A DNA stretch of 64,000 nucleotides, taken from Rhizobiales bacterium 2SD (GTDB lineage Bacteria > Pseudomonadota > Alphaproteobacteria > Rhizobiales > Beijerinckiaceae). Each line of letters begins with the position of its first letter. Positions within the stretch are counted from its first letter, which is position 1. The notes beneath the pieces were generated by a model. That model did no database searches, had not been told where the DNA came from, and worked only from the letters and a program-made list of their open reading frames with translations. Made by a program: the position numbers and the translations under genes. The stretch is from positions 62,001-126,000 of the forward strand of contig SCMY01000010.1 of the NCBI GenBank assembly GCA_005502805.1, written 5' to 3'. Below are positions 15,703-25,482 of the stretch, piece after piece.

Positions 15703-17007
15703 CTATTTGCCGATGCAGAAGCCAGAAAACAGGCTGTCGAGCACATCCTCGACATCGACCTTGCCGATCAGGCGTTCGAGCGCCCTGACGGCAAGGCGGA
15801 GCTCTTCCGCGATCAGTTCGGGCTGCTCGTGCGGCAGGATGGCAGCGCGCTCGATTGCAGCCGCCGCATCCGCCACTGCAATACGCTGGCGCTCGCGCGT
15901 GACGAGCGCCGGTTCCGTCTGGCCAAGCTGGCCAAGGCGAGACGCGATCAGCTCGATCAACTCCGGTAGGCCTGCCCCGCTCACAGCGGACACACCGATC
16001 TCACCAGGGCGAGCACTACCGCCGAGGTCGAGCTTCGTCGCGACCGCAATCCCGGTAGTACCAGTATCATATCGTTTCGGTTCCGAATCGGGAGAGCGCA
16101 ATCGCAGAACCAGATCGGCGTTGGCGGCCCTCAGCCGGGCACGCCGCACGCCTTCCGCCTCGATCTCGTCGCCGCTCTCGCGCAGCCCCGCGGTATCGAC
16201 CAGCACGACGGGAATGCCGCCGAGATCCAATCGGACCTCGATGGCATCCCGGGTCGTACCAGCGATGGGTGAGACAATCGCCACGTCGCGTCGCGCCAAG
16301 GCGTTGAGCAGGCTCGACTTGCCGGCATTGGGCGGACCGGCGAGAACGACCACGAAGCCTTCGCGAACCCGCTCGCCAACAGCAAAACTACCGAGTGCTA
16401 CCCGCAAGCCATCAAACACACCTTGCGACTCCGCCACCGCCTCGGCGATCAGCGGGCCGCCGACGTCACCTTCGTCGGAGAAGTCGATCTCGGCCTCGAG
16501 CAGCATCATCGCCTTGATCAGCGCGCTGCGCCATTCGCCGGCGGCTTGGCCGAGCGCTCCTTCCATCTGCCTGAGCGCCTGCCTGCGCTGCCATTCCGTC
16601 TCCGAATCGATCAGGTCCGCGAGGCCCTCGACGGCGGCGAGGTCGAGCTTGCCAGCCTCGAAAGCTCGGCGGGTGAACTCTCCCGCTTCCGCCAGGCGCA
16701 CGCCGGGCAGGTGCGTGAGCACCGACAACAGCCGCGACAATACCGCGCGCGAGCCATGGGTATGGAACTCGACGACATCCTCGCCGGTAAAGCTCGCAGG
16801 CGCTGGAAAGTACAGGACGAGGCCATGATCGATGATTGCTCCATCGGGATCACGCAGCGCGCGGTAAACGGCCTTGCGCGCTTCGGGCAGCGATCCCGCG
16901 ATCGTTTCGACAACGAATCGGACGTGCTCGCCGGAGACGCGGACCACCGCGACACCGGCGCGCCCGGCACCGGAGGACAGCGCAACAATCGTCGGATAGG
17001 CTTTCAC
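15703..17007 (-). CDS. mnmE: tRNA modification GTPase MnmE
   Basis: A 434-residue protein with the N-terminal formyl-tetrahydrofolate-binding domain (TIVALSSGAGRAGVAVVRVSG), the helical domain, an inserted Ras-like G domain (GPPNAGKSSLLNALARRD near residue 223; GTTRDAIEV; DTAGLRES) and the obligatory C-terminal CIGK with the catalytic Cys. MnmE works with MnmG at tRNA wobble uridine 34. It is the promoter-proximal gene of the operon to parB and lies 32 bp from the divergent DUF255 gene. Confidence 0.96.
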   Translation of the reverse strand: MKAYPTIVALSSGAGRAGVAVVRVSGEHVRFVVETIAGSLPEARKAVYRALRDPDGAIIDHGLVLYFPAPASFTGEDVVEFHTHGSRAVLSRLLSVLTHLPGVRLAEAGEFTRRAFEAGKLDLAAVEGLADLIDSETEWQRRQALRQMEGALGQAAGEWRSALIKAMMLLEAEIDFSDEGDVGGPLIAEAVAESQGVFDGLRVALGSFAVGERVREGFVVVLAGPPNAGKSSLLNALARRDVAIVSPIAGTTRDAIEVRLDLGGIPVVLVDTAGLRESGDEIEAEGVRRARLRAANADLVLRLRSPDSEPKRYDTGTTGIAVATKLDLGGSARPGEIGVSAVSGAGLPELIELIASRLGQLGQTEPALVTRERQRIAVADAAAAIERAAILPHEQPELIAEELRLAVRALERLIGKVDVEDVLDSLFSGFCIGK

Positions 17008-17039
17008 CGCTCGCCACCATCAGGGCTGGAGTTGCGCTC

Positions 17040-19049
17040 ATGAACCGCCTGAAGCACGCCGCCAGTCCCTATCTGCTGCAGCACCAGCACAATCCCGTCG
17101 ACTGGCGGGAGTGGAGCGACGAAGCCTTTGCCGAGGCGCGCGCCAGCAATCGCCCCGTCCTGCTCTCGGTCGGCTATGCCGCCTGCCATTGGTGCCATGT
17201 CATGGCGCATGAGAGCTTCGAGAACCCCGCTATCGCCGCGGTGATGAACGAGCTCTTCGTGAACATCAAGGTCGATCGCGAGGAACGGCCCGACATCGAC
17301 CATGTCTATATGAGCGCCCTGCACACCCTGGGAGAACAAGGTGGCTGGCCGCTGACCATGTTCCTCGACAGCGAGGGCGCACCCTTCTGGGGCGGCACCT
17401 ATTTCCCGCCGACCTCCCGCTATGGCCGGCCGGGCTTCATCGATGTGCTCCGGCAGATCTCCGGCATTTATCGTAGCGATCGCGAGCGCATCGGGCGCAA
17501 TGCCTCGGCCATTGGCGATGCCCTGCAGCAAAGCCTGCAGCGAGCCGCGCAGGTCGGCGAGCCCGATCTCGACCACCTCGCTAGCCAGATCGCGCGCCGC
17601 TTCGACCGCGACCATGGCGGGCTCGGGGGCGCGCCGAAGTTCCCGAATCCCGGCCTGATCGAGCTGCTCTGGCGCCACGGCGCGCGCAGCGGCGACGAAG
17701 CTTCTCGCGAGGCAGCCAACCACACGCTGACGCAGATGGCGCGCGGCGGCATCCACGACCATCTCGGCGGCGGCTTCGCCCGCTATGCCGTCGACGAACG
17801 CTGGCTGGTGCCGCATTTCGAGAAGATGCTCTACGACAATGCCCAGCTGCTGCCGCTCTATGCGCTTGAGGCGGCGCGGACCGGCGACCCGCTTCTACTG
17901 GAGGCCGCCGACGGCATCGTCGCCTGGCTGAAACGCGACATGCTCCTGCCGGAAGGCGCCTTCGCCGCCAGCCTCGATGCTGACTCGGAAGGCGAGGAGG
18001 GCAAATTCTATGTCTGGACGCTGGCCGGGCTGATCGAGAGTCTTGGTCCAGAGGATGCTGCCATCTTCGCGCGCCATTACGACGTGACCGCCGGCGGCAA
18101 TTGGGAAGGCCATGCCATCCTCAACCGGTTGGATACGCCCGACCCATCTCCTGAGATTGCAGCAAGGCTCGCTGGGCTTCGCGCCCAGCTGCTGGCCATG
18201 CGCAGCAAGCGCATCCCTCCCGGTCGCGATGACAAGATCCTGGCCGACTGGAACGGGTTGATGATCTCAGGCCTCATCCGCGCCGCCGGCATCCTTAACC
18301 GCAAGGACTGGATCAGCCTCGCCGTGGACGCTTTTCGTTTCGTTGCCGAATCCATGGCGGATGGCGAGCGCCTCGCCCATTCCTACCGCGCCGGCCGGCT
18401 GATCGCGCCGGGCTTTGCGCTTGATCACGCCGCCATGGCGGAGGCCGCTCTTGCTCTGCATGATGCCACAGGCGAGCAGCACTACTTCGATCTCGCGGAG
18501 CGCTGGAGTATTCACCTCGATCAGCACTACCGCGAGGCCGACTCCGGGTTCTTGCGGATGACTCGGGCTGACTCGGCCGCTTTGCTAGTTGTACCCAGGC
18601 CGACTCACGATGACGCCGTACCCAATGCCAACGGCCTGCACGCCGCCAATCTCCTGCGGATCGCAGCGCAAACCAGTCTGCCCGAGGATCGCCGGCGAGC
18701 TGACCATTTCCTCTCAGCCATACTCACTGCGGCCGCCCATGCCCCGATGGCTCACGGCTCCATCCTTAACGCCTACGATCTCGCCCGCAACGGCGTCGAA
18801 ATCGTACTCGCCGGTCCGACTCGAGAATCCTTCAGGCAGACCGCTCTGGCACTACCGCATCTGACGACGATGCTGATCGATTGCCCCGACCCGGATGGAT
18901 TGCCGGCTGATCATCCGGCGCACGCCTACGCCAGGCAGGCGGGGACAGGAGCCGCTTTCGTCTGCCTGCATGGCCGCTGCCTGCCCCCCGTCACGGAGCC
19001 GAATCGATTGGCTGAGGCAGTAACGTCAGCTCGCATCGAAGCGCGCTGA
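17040..19049 (+). CDS. Thioredoxin-fold DUF255 protein (YyaL/SPATA20 family)
   Basis: A 669-residue protein. The N-terminus has the family signature NRLKHAASPYLLQHQHNPVD and a thioredoxin-like CxxC (ACHWCHVM, Cys49 and Cys52), followed by NIKVDREERPDIDHVYM and GGWPLTMFL. The rest is an alpha/alpha six-hairpin barrel like those of N-acylglucosamine epimerases, with DNAQLLPLYA and KILADWNGLMI. The family's in vivo reaction is not established to my knowledge. The start at 17040 gives the conserved N-terminus; the upstream open frame overlaps mnmE antisense and is not protein-like. Confidence 0.9.
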   Translation: MNRLKHAASPYLLQHQHNPVDWREWSDEAFAEARASNRPVLLSVGYAACHWCHVMAHESFENPAIAAVMNELFVNIKVDREERPDIDHVYMSALHTLGEQGGWPLTMFLDSEGAPFWGGTYFPPTSRYGRPGFIDVLRQISGIYRSDRERIGRNASAIGDALQQSLQRAAQVGEPDLDHLASQIARRFDRDHGGLGGAPKFPNPGLIELLWRHGARSGDEASREAANHTLTQMARGGIHDHLGGGFARYAVDERWLVPHFEKMLYDNAQLLPLYALEAARTGDPLLLEAADGIVAWLKRDMLLPEGAFAASLDADSEGEEGKFYVWTLAGLIESLGPEDAAIFARHYDVTAGGNWEGHAILNRLDTPDPSPEIAARLAGLRAQLLAMRSKRIPPGRDDKILADWNGLMISGLIRAAGILNRKDWISLAVDAFRFVAESMADGERLAHSYRAGRLIAPGFALDHAAMAEAALALHDATGEQHYFDLAERWSIHLDQHYREADSGFLRMTRADSAALLVVPRPTHDDAVPNANGLHAANLLRIAAQTSLPEDRRRADHFLSAILTAAAHAPMAHGSILNAYDLARNGVEIVLAGPTRESFRQTALALPHLTTMLIDCPDPDGLPADHPAHAYARQAGTGAAFVCLHGRCLPPVTEPNRLAEAVTSARIEAR

Positions 19050-19205
19050 TCTCCTCACGGCTTGATCTGCCTCGGCAATCGCTGTATCAGCGCCGCCCGC
19101 TGCGGGCACACTCGCAGTGGCAGACATCAATCGCGCTTTCGGAGACTTCCATGCCGATGCTCAGCATCCGGTCCGTGAATCGTCTCCCTTCGGAAAAGGC
19201 CTGAG

Positions 19206-19224
19206 GCCGCCGAAGGGCGGCTTT
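19206..19224 (+). terminator. Hairpin with short T-run after the DUF255 gene
   Basis: GCCGCC and GGCGGC form a six-pair stem with a GAAG tetraloop, followed by TTT. It is 157 bp downstream of the DUF255 stop and upstream of the unknown ORF at 19294. Fits a weak rho-independent terminator. Confidence 0.5.
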
Positions 19225-19293
19225 CGCGTTCCCAGAACCTTCCCCGAATTCTTGTCGAGAAAGCGCGGCGGCTGAGCGGCCGCGACCGCAGTC

Positions 19294-19686
19294 ATGTATG
19301 TGCGTTTCGTCACGCCGCTGATCCACCCTTACAGCAGGGTCGAGGCCGGCTTCTTTCAGGCGTCCTGGTATATCCGCCGCAGCGCCTGCCCCGATTGGAT
19401 CCTGACCGAGCTGGACGACCAGTTCGACTGGTTCAACCGCTACCTGCCCGTTCCGGATCGGTTGGGTCGACGCTTCAAGCGCCGTAATCCCATTCACGGG
19501 ATCTGCTGGTTCGATCCGCGCTTCACTGAGGCGATCAGCCGCGCGCGCTATTGCGCCTGGCTGATTGAGGAGGGCGGACTGCCGGTTCGCGCGATCCACA
19601 GCACGAATCCGAAGGAGATCATCTGGCGGGATGCCTACCAGATCGTCAGCAAGCCCACGCCAGCTCTGCCGCGGGCGTTCGGTTGA
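19294..19686 (+). CDS. Hypothetical protein
   Basis: A 130-residue open frame whose composition is protein-like: many Trp, Tyr and Phe (FFQASWYIRR, FDWFNRYLPVP, HGICWFDPRF, WRDAYQIV), which are rare in shadow frames of GC-rich DNA. I do not recognise the family. No signal peptide or membrane segment is visible. No clear ribosome-binding site precedes the ATG. It is flanked by a hairpin on the left and a strong 12-bp hairpin 16 bp after its stop, as expected for a single-gene transcript. The overlapping minus-strand frame (19087-19599) looks like a shadow. Confidence 0.6.
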   Translation: MYVRFVTPLIHPYSRVEAGFFQASWYIRRSACPDWILTELDDQFDWFNRYLPVPDRLGRRFKRRNPIHGICWFDPRFTEAISRARYCAWLIEEGGLPVRAIHSTNPKEIIWRDAYQIVSKPTPALPRAFG

Positions 19687-19701
19687 TGCATGAGCCGAAA
19701 A

Positions 19702-19737
19702 GGAACGGGGCTGACTCTATCGAGCCAGCCCCGTTCC
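19702..19737. terminator. Bidirectional hairpin between the hypothetical gene and rho
   Basis: GGAACGGGGCTG (19702-19713) is perfectly complementary to CAGCCCCGTTCC (19726-19737), 12 bp, and the 12-nt loop can pair further (CTC with GAG). It lies between two converging genes, 8 bp from the rho stop, without a long T-run on either strand. Confidence 0.7.
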
Positions 19738-19744
19738 GGGATCG

Positions 19745-21010
<1,266 letters not shown>

Positions 21011-21225
21011 GGGGTACCCGGAGTAACAGGCCCGCGGTCGGCAGGCCGGACGGCAGTGGAGGGATCGACGGGACGAAAGGCCTGAAGGCCCACTTGTCAG
21101 GAAGTCGTGTCGGCCGAGAGAGCAGCCGCGGCACGAGCCGTCGACGATAGGGAGGACGCGTACGAAAAGCGCAGAGGCTTGATAACCGCTTTCCCCGAAT
21201 CGCTCAAGCGGGAAACCGCAGCACC

Positions 21226-21651
21226 TCAGAAAGGCTTGACGATCACAAGGATGACGATGCCGGCCATCAGCAGCGCCGGCACCTCGTTGAGGATGCGGTA
21301 GAAGCGCGCGGGCTTGTCGTTACGATCTTCGGCGAAAGCCCTGACCCTGCCGACCAGATAGCCATGGATACCCGATAGGACAAGGACCAGCGCGATCTTG
21401 CCGTGCAGCCAGCCGCCCTTGAAGCCGAAGGCGCTCCACGCAAGGTAGAGCCCGAGCACCCAGGTGACGATCATCGAAGGATTGATGATCCCCTTCAGCA
21501 GCCGGCGCTCCATGATCTTGAACGTCTCGGACTGGATCGAGCCGACCTGCGCCTCCGCATGGTAGACCATCAGCCGCGGCAGATAGAGCATTCCCGCCAT
21601 CCAGGCGATCACCGCCATGACGTGGAAAGCCTTGATCCAGAGGTAAGCCAT
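21226..21651 (-). CDS. hemJ: Protoporphyrinogen oxidase HemJ
   Basis: A 141-residue membrane protein with four predicted helices, first one containing KAFHVMAVIAWMAGMLYLPR with the invariant haem-ligand-type histidine, then LPRLMVYHAE, KGIINPSMIVTWVLGLYL, and the C-terminal NEVPALLMAGIVILVIVKPF. HemJ oxidises protoporphyrinogen IX in many proteobacteria that lack HemG and HemY. It is 19 bp downstream of hemE, so the two haem genes form an operon that also fits the hemA gene at 53 kb. Confidence 0.93.
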   Translation of the reverse strand: MAYLWIKAFHVMAVIAWMAGMLYLPRLMVYHAEAQVGSIQSETFKIMERRLLKGIINPSMIVTWVLGLYLAWSAFGFKGGWLHGKIALVLVLSGIHGYLVGRVRAFAEDRNDKPARFYRILNEVPALLMAGIVILVIVKPF

Positions 21652-21670
21652 CGCAGTGGTCCTTTAGGCC

Positions 21671-22696
21671 TCAGGCGCGAACCAGCTCGACCAGCCGCTC
21701 GACATGAGCGATCGGCGTGTCCGGCAGGATGCCATGCCCCAGATTGAAGACGAAGGGAGCGGCGCCGAATGCCGCACGAATCGCTTCGATCTCGCGCTCG
21801 AGCTCCGACCCTCCCATCCGCAGCAATTGCGGATCAAGATGCCCCTGCACCGGCACCAGCGGCTGGATCGCCTCGCGCGCGAAGTCCCGGTCGATCTCGG
21901 TCTCCAGCCCGACCGCGTCGATACCGGTCGCATGGACATAATCCGGAATGCCCGCCCCGGCGCCGCGGGGAAAGCCGATGATCTTCACATGGGGATGACG
22001 AGCCCGGACCAGCTCAACGATCCGCCCGGTCGGCTCGATGCACCAACGCCTGAAATCCTCGGGTCCAAGCGAGCCCGCCCAGCTGTCGAAGATCTGCACC
22101 GCATCGACTCCGGCATCGATCTGCGCGTTGAGATAAGCCGCCGAGTTGATCACGAGCCGATCGATCAGCCTTGCGAACAGGGAGGGGTTGCGCCGGAACA
22201 AATCCTTGGCTGGTCCCTTATCGGGCGTGCCACGCCCGGCGACCATGTACGTCGCAACGGTCCAGGGCGCACCACAGAAACCGATCAGCGCGGTCCCCAC
22301 GGGAAGCGCTGCCTTCACCCGCCGAACGGTCTCGTAGACCGGCGCCAGCACATCCTCATCGATCTCCTCGCGGATCTCGCGGAACCGAGCTTCGTCGGCG
22401 ACCGGCTCGAGCCTCGGCCCCTCGCCCTGCGCGAACCAGAGTTTCTGCCCGAGCGCATGCGGAATCACGAGGATGTCGGAAAACAGGATCGCCGCATCGA
22501 AGCCGAAGCGCCTGATCGGCTGCAAGGTCACCTCGGTTGCCCATTCCGGATTGTAGCAGAGATCCAGGAACCCGCCCGCCTTGGCGCGAAGCTCGCGATA
22601 CTCCGGCAGATATCGGCCAGCCTGGCGCATAAGCCAGAGCGGTGGCTTCGGCAGGGTCTCACCGGAGAGAGCACGGAGATAAAGGTTATGGGTCAT
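21671..22696 (-). CDS. hemE: Uroporphyrinogen III decarboxylase
   Basis: A 341-residue TIM-barrel enzyme that converts uroporphyrinogen III to coproporphyrinogen III. The substrate-arm signature WLMRQAGRYLPEYRELR and the GFCGAPWTVATYMV motif are plain; the end has GFPRGAGAGIPDYV and FNLGHGILPDTPIAHV. A GTG at 22705 could add three residues; I prefer the ATG at 22696. It is the gene on the left border of the candidate origin, as in Caulobacter and Rickettsia. Confidence 0.95.
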   Translation of the reverse strand: MTHNLYLRALSGETLPKPPLWLMRQAGRYLPEYRELRAKAGGFLDLCYNPEWATEVTLQPIRRFGFDAAILFSDILVIPHALGQKLWFAQGEGPRLEPVADEARFREIREEIDEDVLAPVYETVRRVKAALPVGTALIGFCGAPWTVATYMVAGRGTPDKGPAKDLFRRNPSLFARLIDRLVINSAAYLNAQIDAGVDAVQIFDSWAGSLGPEDFRRWCIEPTGRIVELVRARHPHVKIIGFPRGAGAGIPDYVHATGIDAVGLETEIDRDFAREAIQPLVPVQGHLDPQLLRMGGSELEREIEAIRAAFGAAPFVFNLGHGILPDTPIAHVERLVELVRA

Positions 22697-22795
22697 GAAG
22701 CGCACCGGGCTGTCCGGCCATCGTCCTAAAAGATTCTTTTCTAAGAGAGTCTTCTGTTTTGACTCTTGGATGGGGGCACATAGCCCGCGCCAAGA

Positions 22796-22804
22796 GTGTC
22801 CACA
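22796..22804 (+). promoter_or_regulatory. DnaA-box-like 9-mer
   Basis: GTGTCCACA, seven of nine matches to TTATCCACA. It overlaps the right arm of the ACTCTTGG/CCAAGAGT inverted repeat and is followed by a still weaker copy, CGGTCCACA at 22807-22815. Confidence 0.4.
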
Positions 22805-22862
22805 ACCGGTCCACAGGTCGCACCTCGATCGCCGGGACGACTTCCATCGGGCGAACCGGCCC

Positions 22863-22877
22863 TTAAGAGTTTCTTAA
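22863..22877. promoter_or_regulatory. CtrA-type site TTAA-N7-TTAA in the candidate origin
   Basis: TTAAGAGTTTCTTAA matches the CtrA full-site pattern exactly and is also a palindrome (TTAAGA-GTT-TCTTAA). CtrA sites of this form silence initiation in the Caulobacter origin; the role here is inferred from location. Confidence 0.6.
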
Positions 22878-22924
22878 CGAATTGGAATTTGCTCGAAGGC
22901 GAGGCTTGGCCCCGCGTCCAAAAA

Positions 22925-22940
22925 TGATTCACGTGAAACA
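22925..22940. promoter_or_regulatory. parS-like site in the candidate origin
   Basis: TGATTCACGTGAAACA, 15 of 16 matches to the parS palindrome (third base A instead of T). It lies 48 bp from the CtrA-type site and about 215 bp upstream of the DUF299 gene. Confidence 0.8.
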
Positions 22941-23026
22941 TCCCAATTCAACCCACAGGCCAATGCCTGTTGAGCCCTGACGCGGGTTCTCCCGCCTCTC
23001 CGGGGCAGGTCTTCGGCAGAAGCAGG

Positions 23027-23035
23027 TTATCCCCA
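23027..23035 (+). promoter_or_regulatory. DnaA-box-like 9-mer
   Basis: TTATCCCCA, eight of nine matches to TTATCCACA, the best DnaA-box candidate in the gap, about 120 bp before the DUF299 gene start. Confidence 0.5.
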
Positions 23036-23156
23036 GTCATCCCAGGCGTTGAAAGCGCGAGCCCGGCCATGTCCAGGGCATCGAAAAGGGATTCCCAGCT
23101 TGGCGGAACAGCTCTAGAGCTGGAGCAAGACAAGGCCGACGGGGGCGACGGAAGCC

Positions 23157-23987
23157 GTGGCGCGCAACTATTTTCACCTGCATCTGGTCTCCGACGCGAC
23201 CGGCGAGACCCTGATCGCGGTCAGCCGCGCCGCCGTGGCGCAATACGAGGCGGTCTCGGCGATCGAGCATGTCTATCCGCTCGTCCGTTCCGAGAACCAG
23301 CTGTCGCGCGTGCTCGCCGAAATCGAGTCTTCGCCCGGCGTCGTGCTCTATACGCTGGTCGAGCCGGAATGGGCCGAGCGGCTGGAAGCTTTCTGCCGCG
23401 ATATTGGCTGCCCTTGCCTCTCGGTGTTGCAGCCGGTGCACTCGCTGTTCCAGTCCTATCTCGGTCAGGCTTCGGCGCCCCGCCCCGGCGCGCAGCACAT
23501 GCTCAATGCCGAGTATTTCCGCCGCATCGACGCGATGAACTACACGCTGATGCATGATGATGGTCAGCTCGGCGGTGATCTCGAAAATGCCGATGTCGTC
23601 CTGCTTGGCATCAGCCGGACCTCGAAGACGCCGACCAGCATCTATCTCGCCAATCGCGGCATCAAGACCGCGAACATTCCGCTGGTGCCGAACGTGCCGC
23701 TTCCGATCGAGATCGAGAGCCTGAAGAAGCCGCTGATCGTCGGTCTCGTCGCCAGTGCCGAGCGCATCATTCAGATCCGCCAGAACCGGCTCCTGTCGCT
23801 GAAAGCGGATGACGAGACGCCCTATGTCGATCCCGATGCGGTCGCGGATGAACTCACCCAGTCGCGCCGGCTCTGTGCTCGCCGGGGCTGGCCGGTAATC
23901 GACGTCACCCGCCGCTCGATCGAGGAAACCGCTGCCGCGATTCTCGACCTGTTGCGCGACCATCGCATGAAGTTCATCGCGACGTGA
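23157..23987 (+). CDS. DUF299 pyruvate, phosphate dikinase/PEP synthase regulatory protein
   Basis: A 276-residue bifunctional ADP-dependent kinase/Pi-dependent phosphorylase that switches pyruvate, phosphate dikinase or PEP synthase off and on. N-terminal NYFHLHLVSDATGETLIAVS and the P-loop GISRTSKTPTS (151-161) are family marks, as is IYLANRGIKTANIPLVP. It starts at a GTG on the right border of the candidate origin. Its stop overlaps the maf start by four bases (GTGA). The equivalent gene is first after oriC in Caulobacter. Confidence 0.93.
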   Translation: MARNYFHLHLVSDATGETLIAVSRAAVAQYEAVSAIEHVYPLVRSENQLSRVLAEIESSPGVVLYTLVEPEWAERLEAFCRDIGCPCLSVLQPVHSLFQSYLGQASAPRPGAQHMLNAEYFRRIDAMNYTLMHDDGQLGGDLENADVVLLGISRTSKTPTSIYLANRGIKTANIPLVPNVPLPIEIESLKKPLIVGLVASAERIIQIRQNRLLSLKADDETPYVDPDAVADELTQSRRLCARRGWPVIDVTRRSIEETAAAILDLLRDHRMKFIAT

Positions 23988-24607
23988 CCGGGCAGGCGAC
24001 ATTCTGGCGTGGTGATGCGCCGCTCGTCCTGGCATCAGGCAGCGCGACGCGTCTGCAATTGCTCGAGGCGGCGGGACTCCCGGTCGAGGTGATCAGGCCT
24101 GATATCGACGAGCGCGCGATCGAGGCCGATTTCCTCGCCATGGGTGGTCGACCCGCCGGCGTCGCTTCTGCGCTGGCGGATGCGAAGGCGTCGTCCGTCT
24201 CGCCATCCCATCCGGGCCGTATCGTCCTTTCGGCCGACCAGATGCTGGTCTGCGAAGGCCATCCATTCCACAAACCCGAGGATGCTGCTGCTGCCGAGCG
24301 GCAGGTCGCCATGCTCGCCGGCCGCAAGCACGAGCTCACCTCGGCCTTCGCCCTGGCTCGTGATGGCCGAATCATCGGCCGTGGCGTCAGCAGCGCGATG
24401 CTCGCCATGCGTCCGCTGACTCCCGGATTCATCAAGGACTACGTCACAATGGCCGGTCCGGCCGTGACCAGCAGCGTCGGCGGGTATCAGCTCGAAGGTC
24501 TCGGCATCCACTTGTTCGAGACGATCGAGGGTGATCACTCCACCATCCTCGGCCTGCCGATGCTGAGCCTGCTCGCGACACTGCGCGAGCTTGACCTCGT
24601 CGCATGA
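23984..24607 (+). CDS. maf: Maf-family nucleotide pyrophosphatase
   Basis: A 207-residue Maf/HAM1-fold protein. Motifs: LVLASGSATRLQLLEAAG at the N-terminus, SADQMLVCEG with the catalytic Asp of the central motif, and VGGYQLEGLGIHLFETIEGD near the end. Maf proteins hydrolyse non-canonical or modified nucleoside triphosphates (dTTP, UTP, m7GTP, depending on subgroup); the subgroup cannot be settled here. GTG start overlaps the upstream stop; aroE begins 19 bp later, so DUF299-maf-aroE-coaE form an operon. Confidence 0.92.
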   Translation: MTGQATFWRGDAPLVLASGSATRLQLLEAAGLPVEVIRPDIDERAIEADFLAMGGRPAGVASALADAKASSVSPSHPGRIVLSADQMLVCEGHPFHKPEDAAAAERQVAMLAGRKHELTSAFALARDGRIIGRGVSSAMLAMRPLTPGFIKDYVTMAGPAVTSSVGGYQLEGLGIHLFETIEGDHSTILGLPMLSLLATLRELDLVA

Positions 24608-24626
24608 TCCCTGCTCCACGACTGCC

Positions 24627-25460
24627 ATGACCAAACGCTGCTTCATCATCGGCCACCCTGTCGCGCATTCCCGCTCGCCGTTGATCCATGGCCATTGGCT
24701 TGCCGAATATGGCCTTGCCGGTAGCTACGAGCGCGTCGAGATCCCGCCGGCGGGCGTCTCAGGTTTTGTCGAGCGCTTGCGGGCCGGCGAGTTCGTCGGC
24801 GGCAACGTCACCGTGCCGAACAAGGAAGTCGTGCTCCCTCTGCTCGACGAGGTCAGCGAGACGGCGCGGGCCATGGGCGCGGCAAACACGCTCTGGATGG
24901 ACGGCGGCAAACTCCGCGGCGACAACACCGACGCTTACGGCTTCCTGGCTCATCTCGACGCCAGCGTGCCCGATTGGGCCACGCGGAGCGGCACGGCGCT
25001 GATTCTCGGCGCCGGCGGTGCAGCGCGTGCCGTGATCCATGGCCTCGCCGAACGCGGCATCGCCCGTATCCTGCTGGTCAACCGCAGCCCGGAGCGCGCG
25101 GTCGAGCTGGCAGCTTCGTTTCCCGGGACAGTCGAGGCCCGGCCCTGGCAGGAGGTCGCCCAGCTCGTCGGCGAAAGCGACCTGATCGTCAACACCACCT
25201 CGCTCGGCATGCATGGTCAGCCGCCGCTGGAGCTCGATCTCTCGACCATGCGGCCCGGCACGATCGTCGATGACATCGTCTATGTGCCGCTGGAGACGCC
25301 ATTGCTCGCCGAGGCCCGGCGTCGCGGCGGCACCCCGGTCGATGGCCTAGGCATGCTCCTGCACCAGGCCGTGCCAGGCTTCGAGCGCTGGTTCGGCGTC
25401 CGTCCGCAGGTGACGGCGGCGCTGCGTGCGAAGCTTGAGATCGATATTCCCCGCGTGTGA
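24627..25460 (+). CDS. aroE: Shikimate dehydrogenase
   Basis: A 277-residue NADPH enzyme of chorismate synthesis. The shikimate site shows PVAHSRSPLIHGHWL, the catalytic lysine in NVTVPNKEVV and DNTDAYGF; the NADP Rossmann motif is LGAGGAARAVIHGL with NRSPERA after it. The frame runs from 24591, but the ATG at 24627 yields the standard MTKRCFIIGHPVAHS start. It is followed by coaE after 22 bp. Confidence 0.96.
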   Translation: MTKRCFIIGHPVAHSRSPLIHGHWLAEYGLAGSYERVEIPPAGVSGFVERLRAGEFVGGNVTVPNKEVVLPLLDEVSETARAMGAANTLWMDGGKLRGDNTDAYGFLAHLDASVPDWATRSGTALILGAGGAARAVIHGLAERGIARILLVNRSPERAVELAASFPGTVEARPWQEVAQLVGESDLIVNTTSLGMHGQPPLELDLSTMRPGTIVDDIVYVPLETPLLAEARRRGGTPVDGLGMLLHQAVPGFERWFGVRPQVTAALRAKLEIDIPRV

Positions 25461-25482
25461 GCGCGATGGCGGAGGCGCTGCG

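Larger units (their letters stand above)
22706..23156. other. Candidate chromosomal replication origin (oriC) between hemE and the DUF299 gene
   Basis: A gap of about 450 bp between divergent genes. It has a locally AT-rich stretch (22726-22770) in a GC-rich window, a perfect inverted repeat ACTCTTGG (22762-22769) / CCAAGAGT (22790-22797), two better DnaA-box-like 9-mers, a perfect TTAA-N7-TTAA site and a parS-like palindrome. The hemE/DUF299 position is where oriC lies in Caulobacter. DnaA boxes are weaker than consensus, so the function stays inferred. The antisense open frame through it (23037-24035) is not a gene. Confidence 0.75.

Noticed and set aside
19087..19599. 170-codon minus-strand frame overlapping the hypothetical gene at 19294
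   Set aside because: Shadow-like composition; the plus-strand frame has the aromatic-rich composition expected from a protein and a terminator behind it.
23037..24035. 332-codon minus-strand open frame across the right part of the hemE-DUF299 gap
   Set aside because: Antisense to the DUF299 kinase regulator; no family features. The gap is better read as an origin.
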